This document shows positions 11,936 to 20,625 of a stretch of DNA of 64,000 bases, in pieces (position 1 is the first letter of the stretch; the number at the start of each line of letters is the position of its first letter). Under the pieces are notes generated by a model that did no database searches, was not told where the DNA came from, and saw only the letters and a program-made list of their open reading frames with translations. Both the position numbers and the translations under genes were made by a program. Source of the stretch: Karalla daura (lineage: Eukaryota > Chordata > Actinopteri > Chaetodontiformes > Leiognathidae); NCBI GenBank assembly GCA_029224185.1, contig CM055199.1, positions 13,111,089 to 13,175,088 of the forward strand, written 5' to 3'.

Positions 11936-12539
11936 AGCGGAAAGAGAAGGAGAGAGGAGCTGAGTATGGAAAAGACAAAAGGGAAGAGGAGAGGAACAGA
12001 GCGGCATTTTGGGCCTTCTGAAAGACGGTATTTAGCCATGGGAAAAGATAGATGGTTACAATGACTTACTTTGATAGAACATCTGTAGGAAAAGCAGGCA
12101 AAGTGACGAGGGCCTTGTGAAAAGCTTAATAGCCTAATTTCCTGCCCAGCCCGGCAGAAATATCTGTCTGACACTGACAGCTGATGAAAATACACCAGGA
12201 TTTGATTTTCTCCCAAGTGAAGAACAAGTTAAGACCTATCTCTCGCTCTGCAGAGTCCCGCAGGCAACGCTGAGTGTGTGTGTGTGTGTGCGTCTGCAAG
12301 AGAATAGACAGAAACTCGTGGCCGCGGCTGCCTCCTCCTCGGGGCTAATGACAAATTTAGTGATAATCGTCATGTTTTAATTGATGTTTCCGCACCACTG
12401 ACTCAAACCACCGGTGGATTGCATCAGGGGGATGAGAGATAGGAGCAGTTGTGTATCTGCATGGCCCGCAGTTCCCTTTATTGCACCGACTCACATCCGA
12501 TCTGTCCATCGCTCAAGGCTTTAATGCAGTGCAGGCGGC
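11936..12539. other. non-coding spacer with short GT repeat
   Basis: Purine-rich at 11938-12000. A short GT array lies at 12274-12290. No gene is supported. Confidence 0.6.
12274..12290. repeat. (GT)n microsatellite
   Basis: Uninterrupted GT dinucleotide tract of 17 bp. Confidence 0.95.
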
Positions 12540-12705
12540 CCCACCTCTGGGACGACGCAACCTGCTCGCAGTCGCTGCATGAGGTAGATGGTACACGCTG
12601 TCCCGTCTCCCCGCTGCCGCTGTTGGACTGGGTAAAAAAGCGGCGCGTATATACGTGCAGCAGGCTGTTTGATTGCCCAGCGGCCCCCCAGCGCGCCGCG
12701 CTATG
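12540..12705. promoter_or_regulatory. CpG-rich segment with TATATA
   Basis: About 17 CpGs in 165 bp of GC-rich sequence, with TATATA at 12648-12653 inside a GCGCGTATATACGTGC context. It could be a weak promoter or a GC-rich enhancer. No start codon, splice signal or transcript evidence is available. Confidence 0.35.
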
Positions 12706-12715
12706 GAGAGGACTA

Positions 12716-13299
12716 ATGTATTTATAACCCCTCTCATATGTGCACTGGGAGCAAATTAGAGACAAATGAGGCAGGAATTCCTCCGTTCGCCCCGGAAAGC
12801 CATGAAATTAGGGCAGCATCGTTTACAACTAGCGCCAGATAACAGCAGCAAACTAATGCAAAGTTGAGTATGCTTCTGAAAGCGTCTTGTGTATTGCACA
12901 GTATGTTGCTGTCAAAGTGTTGCATCATCGCCAGCTGAATGCTTAAACCTTGTCTGACGCTTTGCTTCTTATTGGTCACTTTCGGGGCGTAACGGTATGT
13001 GTTTTTGCATTTGCGTACCATGTCCGCACACTAAATATTGTGAAGGTTGTGGCTTGAATGAGGCTCTGCGACTGGCTTCTGGATACCTTTCTTTATTTTC
13101 TTACAAATCGGCAGACAATTTTAAATTGCTGAGATTGGTGCTGGCCTGTCTATCTGCACCACCTGTTTAACTGTGAGGGTTGTGGTTTGCGTTTTCCTTC
13201 CTCTCTGTACTGAAAATGAATCAAACCGTGACCTTAAAGCAACACACATACCTAGTCACTTTTAATTAACAAGTATATGATCAGTCGAGGATTGTCTTG
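12716..13299. other. non-coding, possible weak element at its 5' side
   Basis: The segment at about 12730-12905 is repeat-free, with several AAATTAG / ACTAATG cores, and may be regulatory. The rest has no identifiable content up to the neighbouring SINE. Confidence 0.4.
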
Positions 13300-13545
13300 G
13301 TGAACAGTGTCTAAGGGCCCCGGTTCGAATCCCGGTCACAGTGGATGGCTTTCTGAGTGGAGTCTGCATGTTCTACTTGTGTCTGTGTGGATTTTCTCGG
13401 GGTACTCCGGTTTCCTCTTGCAGTCCAAAACATGCATTAAGGTCGATTAGAGACTCCAAATTGCCCCCAGGCCTGGGCTAACATCTGTCAGCAGAAAGGT
13501 GTGGGAGTTTGTCACCAGTGAACACAGATACCCCATTATCCGCAT
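13300..13545 (+). mobile_element. degenerate fish SINE, plus strand
   Basis: A near-intact tRNA B-box GGTTCGAATCCCGG at 13322-13335 is followed by the family's diagnostic core: 'gagtctgcatgttctac' near 13360, 'ggtactccggtttcctc' at 13401-13417, and 'cagtccaaaacatgcat' near 13421. The L2-like body then decays to about 13545. This is the clearest copy in the window. It is non-autonomous and inactive. Confidence 0.88.
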
Positions 13546-13914
13546 AGAGCAAGATGAATATTTGCCTAATATTTAGTTTTTTTTGTATCTGTGTCAAAAT
13601 TGCCTAACCCTTACCCAAATAAAAGTTAGACTGAGCTATCATTGTTGAATAAGTTTGTACCCTTATATACCAGTATAGATTTTCAGCTCTTAAAAACACA
13701 GACAAAGATAAAAATGTGGTCCAGAGTGCTGATACTGTGGCTTCTGTGCATTTTTTCTTCAATATTGTGTTTGGTTGTAATGTATTTAAAAGAAAAAAAA
13801 TCTCACTTTCAAAGTGACAGAGAATGTCACTTTTTCAATAGTTCACTTCCAGACACACGGTGTCTGCTCAGCAACAAATAACAAACTCTCTATATATGTA
13901 AATCAGATCAATAG
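13546..13914. other. non-coding spacer
   Basis: A 79-codon frame at 13642-13881 (+) encodes a hydrophobic stretch that can be read as a membrane segment, but it lacks codon or splice support and is probably chance. Nothing else is seen. Confidence 0.55.
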
Positions 13915-14320
13915 GATATCCATACAAACGGCCTGCAGCTGTGTGTCGCCATCAAGCTGCTCACCTAATGTAATAAGGAACATCAATAGTTGATTTTCAA
14001 ACCTAGTGGTGCAGAGAAAGAAAACGAGGATGATGAGATTAGCGCAGCTTGGCTCCAACGTCGGGCTCCATTTTATAAACAGTCACAATTAACACAGACT
14101 GTCATTATACCGAGGACAATGAGATGAGTTGGGGAGACCAGATTAATAACTTCACTGCGTGAGTCAAACTCTGCAGCACCACAAAGACACATTCATATTT
14201 GTTTCTCAGAGTCGACGTTGACATTTGGACGTTTGGATGTGATAATTAATCTTGATAAGCCGAAGGCTCACATGCTTAGACAGAAGGTGGTGCACAGACG
14301 CGTACGCGTCTATTGTATGT
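13915..14320. promoter_or_regulatory. candidate regulatory element with TAATTA
   Basis: Long repeat-free stretch with TAATTA at 14243-14248 and further AATTAA / ATTAATAA cores near 14086 and 14143. It ends in a 16-bp CpG-containing palindrome (14296-14311). An enhancer role is inferred. Confidence 0.38.
14296..14311. repeat. 16-bp palindrome with paired ACGCGT
   Basis: Perfect self-complementary AGACGCGTACGCGTCT, containing two ACGCGT hexamers and four CpGs in an otherwise CpG-poor neighbourhood. Confidence 0.95.
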
Positions 14321-14551
14321 TGGTCTTCAGACAGGTGTAATAATGCAGTTTGACAATCAGCCGTGCCATAGAGCAACCTGGAATTAGCAGGTGTTACTCT
14401 GCGGCAAAAAAAAAAATGCCTCCATTAATGGTGCATCCTGGTCTATGTTCCCCGAGGTGGATTAAGCAAGGTCTTAACTAATTACTCCATGTTTAGACTG
14501 AGAACACACAAGACTGTGGAAGAATAGAAAATAGCAAAGACTTCCTTCCCT

Positions 14552-14738
14552 ATTCCGTAATTCCGTAATCCGTATTTCTTTGCTTATAAGAAATGCTTTT
14601 CTAAAGAAATGCTTTTTTTTGCCGCCTGATTTTGGTGACTAGTCCTCGGTGCCTTCACCCTATGCTTTCCCACTATTCAGTATGACATATGGTATTTTAG
14701 GGATGATATGTGAGCCTGCTTTAGGGATGATATGTGAG
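14552..14738. repeat. cluster of three short tandem duplications
   Basis: TTCCGTAA is repeated near 14553-14570. AAGAAATGCTTTT occurs at 14588-14600 and 14604-14616 (16-bp period). TTTAGGGATGATATGTGAG occurs at 14696-14714 and 14720-14738 (24-bp period). All copies are perfect. Confidence 0.9.
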
Positions 14739-14739
14739 T

Positions 14740-15349
14740 CAAAAAAGAAGTAAAAACAAAAGGCTCACACATTAAACATGTGTAATATGTATTCCACTCC
14801 TTTGATAATCATGTGTCTCTTCCACTCCGTGCCTCAGCTGTCCCACACTCTCAGACAAAGCCTGAAGAGAATCTGAGTAAACTCATAATCCTCACTTCCT
14901 GCACAGCCAGGGGCTGTGATTGCAGTGGTTTACTAGAGCAGGGAGTCTGAGGGAGACGAAGCTCGCAGGCCTTCTCTCTCACTCTCTCTCTCTCGGTTGC
15001 GTTGGATTAGTCAGTGCATGGTGAATCAGCCGTTTGTCACTGACACAGTAACAGCCTACCAGTGGCTTTTATAGGCACCAGGTGAGCCAATAAAAAGACT
15101 CGGCTTTGGTATCCCGAGGCCAACAGAATGGCAATTTATCTACAAACGGAAAGTAGTGCATGAAAAAAGCTCTGTTAAACATCATACCTGAGGGGTTTCT
15201 CAAGTAATTTTTTTTTAATCTTATTTCACAAATCCTCCATTCGCCAGCACTCCCACTTCAGCCAATTGTATACATTAAAACATTCTCTTAAGAGGAAGAC
15301 ATATGTGTAAACACATATACAGAGATGTAATGGGAGGGGAAAAGAAACC
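14740..15349. other. non-coding spacer with short CT repeat
   Basis: A CT-rich microsatellite lies at 14972-14994. The surrounding sequence is unique-looking without a coding frame or recognisable motif cluster. Confidence 0.55.
14972..14994. repeat. (CT)n microsatellite, interrupted
   Basis: TC dinucleotide tract with one A interruption. Confidence 0.93.
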
Positions 15350-15570
15350 CGCCAGCAGAGACACAGACAAAACTTCATTTAAAAGTAAATATGTATTTAC
15401 AGAGCTGTGAGTTAGTAGCCTGGCAGGTTATGGAAGCATTGTGTGCTCTAATTGTGTTTGGTAATGTGTTTCTGAAGCGCCATTATTGCTATTCATGGTA
15501 TTCAAGCAGGAGCAAATGGCTCTTCCTGCCCATGGACACATAATTGAGGAGCCTGAGGAAGATTACTGCG
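15350..15570. promoter_or_regulatory. candidate regulatory element
   Basis: Repeat-free, AT/GC balanced. It has a TAAATATGTATTTA near-palindrome around 15385-15400 and CTAATTGTG / ATAATTGAGG cores. Assigned on texture only. Confidence 0.3.
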
Positions 15571-16042
15571 GCGAAGGAATGAAAAAGGGCTAGAAGGAAA
15601 AAGACAGTTTGGGTAGAGGAAGAAAAAAAAAAAGGATCAAGCAACAGCCAGAAAAATGCAGGACGAGAGAGCGGGGCAGCGAGAGACAAAATATGTTTGG
15701 AAAGTGTTCAACCACATGTCTCCAATTCATAATTAACTTTTTAGAACCTTCACAAAGCTACGGGAGTGGGGCCGGTGCCAGCGGAGCTATTCCTTTTCAC
15801 TGGCAGATGTGACTCCGCTGTGTTTTATTATGTTTATTTACATGTTTTCTCAGTGCCAGCCGTACATGAGGTATTTGAGGAAACACATGTTGCCAGAGGG
15901 CCAACAAACACACACTCTGTCTGCAGGAGAAATACAGCGCTCCTTACATACGGGACATTTGCGAAAGAGGTGTGCGAGGTGCAGCCCTCTCGGACAGGAA
16001 AATCAAGCGGTTCGTTTCTCAAAACAACGTTTGTTCGATGCA

Positions 16043-16069
16043 GTTTTGTTTTGTTTGTTTGTTTGTTTT
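16043..16069. repeat. (GTTT)n microsatellite
   Basis: GTTT tetranucleotide run, directly preceding the TTTTAG that could serve as a splice acceptor for the segment starting at 16072. Confidence 0.93.
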
Positions 16070-16071
16070 AG

Positions 16072-16166
16072 TGCCTCTCGTATCCAAACGCGGCGCTAGC
16101 GGGGGCCCACGCCGTTATTAAGCAATCCATTTCTGCATTAATTGCCGCACCTTGGGCAGCCATCAG
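16072..16166 (+). other. candidate internal exon (unrecognised)
   Basis: The left edge is a T/G-rich tract ending in TTTTAG (AG at 16070-16071). The right edge is a perfect consensus donor CAG|GTAAGT (GT at 16167-16168). The 95 nt between are open in the first frame, encoding an Ala-rich, hydrophobic 31-residue peptide beginning CLSYPNAALAGAHAV. The 5' half is CpG-rich. I do not recognise the peptide. Chance openness over 31 codons is about one in four per frame, and the tract before it is a GTTT microsatellite, so this may be an accidental exon-like arrangement, a lncRNA exon or a real alternative exon. Confidence 0.28.
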
Positions 16167-16330
16167 GTAAGTTAGACTAATAAAACACTAATTGTGCAAA
16201 TTGAATGTTGTGGATCTCTGACTGAGTCGGGCAATCATCACCCACCACTGTATATGGTAAGTCCCTCGTTGTGCGGGGCTGCCGGGTAATGATGTTGACT
16301 CATTAGGGGTTTGAACACATCACTTGGCTG
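16085..16330. promoter_or_regulatory. candidate regulatory element
   Basis: TTAATT at 16138-16143 and several TAAT/ATTG cores (ACTAATAAAACACTAATTG near 16176), then GGTAATGATG near 16285. Repeat-free. It overlaps the exon candidate at 16072-16166, so splice signal and element cannot both be assumed. Confidence 0.38.
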
Positions 16331-16499
16331 CTTCCCGAGGAGGAAGTGGTGAGTCATGGAGCAGCCGCGGCAGCTCAAAGACACTCATTGATATTAATGC
16401 CACGTCTTCGTTTTGACTGCGCGGGGAAAGGAGTGAAATCGTTTCCGAAGGCTGGTGATGTCTCTCCTGTCCTGAGGTCTCTGCTCTCATCACTGACCG

Positions 16500-17060
16500 C
16501 CGGGCGTTGAGTGGCGGGCACATGGCCCTCGTTAATCCTTTCCCTTTCTTTGCAATAAATTATGCATCAGAAAAAGCTTTTTCCACCTCAATGGATGTGT
16601 CCCTTAATCCCTGCCTCCTAAAACCTGTTTAATCTGAACTAAGTCATTAAAACAGTAAAGGGATATCACAAAGGACTTTCGAGCCAATTGGCTTAACGGT
16701 AACGTGATTAGATCATTGATCTCTCTGCAAAGCCTTGGGCTTCCAGGTGCGAAATGACTATTTAATGAAATCAGAGAAATCTCGTTACTAGAAAATTACT
16801 GATCAAAGTTAAGACCAGGTGACTGGGGTGGCATTGGTATCCATGTATCTGGGCAAAGGTATTTATTCTCCAGATCCCCTCTTGACATTACCAAGAATGC
16901 ATGGGGCTGGAATGAGAGATCGTGTTCTTAATCCCTTACCAGCCACTATCCATACCCCTATGCATCTCTAACAGGGATTGCTGCTTTAAGCTTTGATAGT
17001 GATCACCATTGAGCAACATATTTTTTTCCTCACCACAAAAAGGAAGTGGTAATATCATTA
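16500..17060. promoter_or_regulatory. candidate regulatory element, long
   Basis: More than 500 bp without repeats, beginning with a GTTAATCC / AAATTATGCATCAG block (about 16533-16570) and carrying many ATTA-type cores and GTGATTAGATCATTGATC near 16705. One of the better candidates in the window for a deeply conserved block. Inference only. Confidence 0.42.
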
Positions 17061-17114
17061 TGGTGTGATTAATGGGAACGCCATCTTACAGATCCCATTC
17101 AGCGGTGCTTTTTT

Positions 17115-17285
17115 TGTCCCGCGGTCGGTCTACTGAATCAAGATCGAAGCTTTAACGAAATCAGCTCCTCGTCGGGTTGATACCTAAAACGCACCCGAGC
17201 CGTCCTTGTCGTTATGAGCTGCTGGAAATCTCCGCAATCTCACTTAAACACGTGTACGACGAGGCGCTGGATGCGAGTGTGTTTT
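17115..17285. promoter_or_regulatory. moderately CpG-rich segment
   Basis: CpG density is raised (CCGCGGTCGG near 17119, ACGACGAGGCGC near 17257) between two AT-rich candidate elements. It may be part of the same regulatory cluster. Confidence 0.35.
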
Positions 17286-17319
17286 ATTCCATTCACACCG
17301 GCACCTCGTATGATGTGCA

Positions 17320-17540
17320 GTAACACCTGACATCGCTGCTAAGGATTACGATTGTCCTCTGCTATCGCTGCAAATAAATAATTATACCACAGAAGACCTC
17401 TTTTCTAATTAATGAGAAGAGATGAAATATCACTTAATTTCAAATTTAATTACAAGCCATAACATTTCCGTCATTGGGCCGCCTGCTAATGCCGCGCAGA
17501 CTCCTGCTGCTGATGAATGCGCTGTGTATTAAAAATGCGA
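17320..17540. promoter_or_regulatory. candidate regulatory element with TAATTAAT
   Basis: TAATTAAT at 17406-17413 and further AATAATTAT, TTTAATTACA and GCTAATG cores within 200 bp. This density of homeodomain sites is well above the spacers. Confidence 0.42.
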
Positions 17541-17625
17541 ACATTTACAGTCCCCTGGACCGCACGTGAAATTTCCCCTGATCAGAACGTTCTGTAGGAG
17601 GTGAAAAATACCAGGGGGCCTACAA

Positions 17626-17658
17626 ACACACACACACACACATGCACACACACACACG
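17626..17658. repeat. (CA)n microsatellite
   Basis: CA tract interrupted once by TG. Confidence 0.95.
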
Positions 17659-17699
17659 CCTAACTTCACGGTCATGATATACACAGAGCAGACCACCAT

Positions 17700-18130
17700 C
17701 AGGACTACACAAGATAAAAAGGTTAATAAACACTTGGTAATGAAAATTAATGACACAAATCATACACAGGCCCAGACACACTTTTCCTTGTTTAATTGCA
17801 ATGGCTGAGACACACTCATTTTAATTACCTATATTGCAGCATTGACGTCCTTCAGTGTCAGGCTCCAAAGTTCTCCTGGTGCATATCACTACAGATGAGC
17901 ATTTAAGGCTATTATCATAAGCATGACAAAGGTATTGACTCCTACCCTCAGATGAGTTTTGCTTATGCAATAAGAATTGCCATTAATTGGGGTAATGAGG
18001 CTTGCACACTGACTTTCAGCACCACTTTTGGTCTCAATCATATAGTGATGATTTTGCATAAAAGGGATTGGCTTAGGTCCCGGCTGTGGTCATTAGTAAT
18101 GTATGGTTGTCATTTAGTTCTACTCTGAAG
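17700..18130. promoter_or_regulatory. candidate regulatory element, TAAT-dense
   Basis: ATTAATT at 17982-17988 and TAATGA at 17993-17998 sit in a run of GGTAATGAAAATTAATGAC, TTTAATTGC and TTTTAATTACC cores. The whole 430 bp lacks repeats. Strongest homeodomain-site density in the first third of the window. Confidence 0.45.
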
Positions 18131-18639
18131 AACACTTTAAACAGCTTACCGGGTTCTTTAGAAACCTGGATAAAAAAAAAAAAAGGTGGGGGGGCCGAAC
18201 TTCACAAATATTTATAAAGCTTAATGACGGCAACTCATCTTCTACTTTGATGCAGCACGGCCTTGAAATACACTTCGAGGCATGTAAATGCTTTACTTTA
18301 TTAAACAGCACAAATTAACATATGCACCTTATTCAGCAAGGTTACAAGATGTCAATTGGTGATCAATATAACTGACAAATGTGCTTTAAAATGAATTAGC
18401 AGCCTTGCACGCGCACACACACACACACACAAATACATATGTGCACACTTTCACATTGAAAACAGATTAATTTAGCCCAAGTTGGAATTCCACAAAGGCC
18501 GAAACTAAATTGTTTACCAACGACTGTCTGGGATCATCTCCAGGGAGGGAGTGAAAATTGCAACAAACTGCAACTTGCTGATTTAGCACTATGTTGCAAA
18601 ATAATACACCCCCCCCTCCCAAAATAAAAAATCACAGAA
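18131..18639. other. non-coding spacer with CA repeat and A-run
   Basis: A(13) at 18172-18184, (CA)n at 18414-18431 and a C run near 18609-18614. No gene. Confidence 0.6.
18414..18431. repeat. (CA)n microsatellite
   Basis: Short uninterrupted CA tract. Confidence 0.93.
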
Positions 18640-18745
18640 GGCCTGCTGCTGGCTACATTTTGATGATGGATTTTGAATAATGCAAATATGATAAATTAGC
18701 CAACACGTAGCATTTTGTTAATTAATTATAATTAATCATGTTGAA
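18640..18745. promoter_or_regulatory. candidate element: octamer plus palindromic homeodomain site
   Basis: Exact octamer ATGCAAAT at 18680-18687, and a 16-bp perfect palindrome ATTAATTATAATTAAT at 18721-18736 that offers two inverted TAATTA-type sites, as paired-class homeodomain dimers prefer. Confidence 0.45.
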
Positions 18746-19144
18746 GTTTTCAGAGGTGTAGTCAGGGGTAATGTAGTCTGTTTGATGTATTGCCCATACG
18801 AAGCCCAGCATGTGGATCAACCCCTGTCTCTGGGCAGAAGCTCACACTCGTCAACAACAGTGGCTTATGTTTGTGTGTGTTTCATCGGATGTGTCCTCCT
18901 CGCTCTACTCCACCGATGGGATTTCATTTTAATTGACAGTTACCCAGATCCATTCGTCAAGATGACAAGCTCGGGGAGGACGACTGCTGAGACGCACCCT
19001 CATTGTACCCGCAGCCAGGTATAGCAGGCCGGGGTGTTGCATTTGTGTGTGTTTTCCCTCGTCTCTTCATGTGTTTGACCGTACGTCTTCCTCAAGTTTT
19101 TCTGACGGGCTGCAGATAGGTCAATCTTTCCATCAAACCGCAGC

Positions 19145-19176
19145 CATGTGTGTGTGTGTGTGCGCACGCGCGCGCA
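19145..19176. repeat. alternating purine-pyrimidine tract (GT then CG)
   Basis: 32 bp of perfect purine-pyrimidine alternation, starting with GT repeats and finishing in (CG)n. This is the sequence type most prone to left-handed Z-DNA. Confidence 0.95.
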
Positions 19177-19997
19177 AAAAAAGAACCGCGCGCAGGGTGC
19201 ACAGCCTACCGATCCATTGATCTAGAGCTTTCCGTGTGAAGTCTGGCCTTTGTCTGCCAGATCTACCTCTCCTGCCGTCTTTCTTTTCCCTGTCATTGCC
19301 TGACACATGGCTCTGACACATCCTGAGTGTTGCACCGGTGGGAAAATAACACATATCTCTGACCTCTTGAACTCTTTCTTCTCCGAAAGCCCTGGAGAAA
19401 GAATGCTTTAGCTGCCCACGCCTCTCTAAATGTCTACCAGGGGACACGGCTATTGAGACAAGGGGGTAGGAGAGACATTTCAAGACAGGTATAGATCTTG
19501 GGCTGGTGTCAGGTGCGAGGATCGAGCAAAGCAGCAGAGGATTTACAGCATGCACATTTCATGTACTGTGCATGGGCTGCAGAGAGGCCAGAGTAATGGA
19601 CGGTGTTGTCAGCAGTTCTCTGCCTGGGTTTTTCCCTATGAGCTCTGCTCAGTGTTAAATCACGGACTGTATACAAAGCTGGTCAGTTCTTTTCCGGGCC
19701 GCTGCATCCACTGTTTACTGTATCGTGCTTAAGATCCCTAAACAAAATGACATGCGGAACACCTTTATTATACGTACACGCCAGGGCCCAGAGATTGAGT
19801 TCGGTGGAAATGCTTAGTTAACATAAATACCGTCAGATGATGGGCTGTCACATGTCATATCACAGCCTCATGAGGCCCGCTCAGTATTCTGCTCACACAG
19901 CGGGCGACAAATCGCCCTAAACAGCCCACGTCAGGCGATCCCGAAGCTGAAAGGAGACTTGTGGGGAGGGTGGGTGGAGGTGGGAGAGTGGATGCTG

Positions 19998-20045
19998 GTG
20001 TGTGTGTGTGTGTGTGTGTGGGGTGGGGGGGGGGGGGGGGGGGGG
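19998..20045. repeat. (GT)n followed by G21
   Basis: GT array at 19998-20020, then GGGT and 21 consecutive G (20025-20045). G-quadruplex capable, and likely length-unstable or poorly sequenced. Confidence 0.95.
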
Positions 20046-20271
20046 TCCAAACAGTCACATAATGTTGTCTTTGGATCAGCCCAGGGAAGTGATGTCACAG
20101 ATCATTCATGGAGCCAGTGTTGTATACATTAGGGAGGAAGGGGTGGGGATTGGTGGAGGCCTCTCCACAGCAACAGAGGACAGCCTATGGAAAATGGCCT
20201 CGCTACCTCGCCAAGACAGTGATGTCATCAGAGTGGAACACGCGTTTCCACACGCTGTCTCCTCTCCTGTG

Positions 20272-20348
20272 CTGCATGCGTGTGTGTGTGTGTGTGTGTG
20301 TCTGCTGGGAGGTGAAATGAACACACACACACACACACACGCATGCAG
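20272..20348. repeat. 27-bp perfect inverted repeat (GT arm, CA arm)
   Basis: Left arm 20272-20298 is CTGCATGCG followed by TG repeats. Right arm 20322-20348 is CA repeats followed by GCATGCAG. The arms are exactly complementary, including the non-repetitive CTGCATGC ends, and are separated by 23 nt. It can form a long hairpin or cruciform. An AGGC run follows at about 20345-20360. Confidence 0.95.
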
Positions 20349-20464
20349 GCAGGCAGGCAGATCTCCTACATGCTGCATCACCTTCAGGTCGTCCTCAGCT
20401 GTACCACAGGGATGTTACCTCTTGAATGATTTCCTCATGTATATTGAATGAGCCGCACAACAAG

Positions 20465-20625
20465 CTCATGTTCATGGGTGATTTATCTTGCGCAGGTGTG
20501 ATAATGTCAATACATTGATCAATCAAGCCGTGATTGAGGGCCATATGCTCTGCCGATGATTAATATTGATAACTACGTGCCACCCTGCACTTGACAATAC
20601 CGATTTAATCACACACATCCGCGCT
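20465..20625. promoter_or_regulatory. candidate regulatory element
   Basis: Packed with ATTA/GATCAAT-type cores: ACATTGATCAATCAAG near 20511 and GATGATTAATATTGATAAC near 20556, followed by CCGATTTAATCAC near 20600. Repeat-free and sharply different from the repeat block before it. Confidence 0.42.

Larger units (their letters stand above)
18746..20464. other. spacer rich in structure-prone repeats
   Basis: Holds the CG/GT alternating tract, GT plus poly-G tract and GT/CA hairpin listed separately. Open frames here (18782-19024, 19133-19555, 20002-20451) run through those repeats and are not credible genes. Confidence 0.6.

Noticed and set aside
14631..14662. Fragment resembling the L2-like SINE body ('tggtgactagtcc...ttcaccctatg')
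   Set aside because: About 30 bp with gaps; too short to separate from chance.
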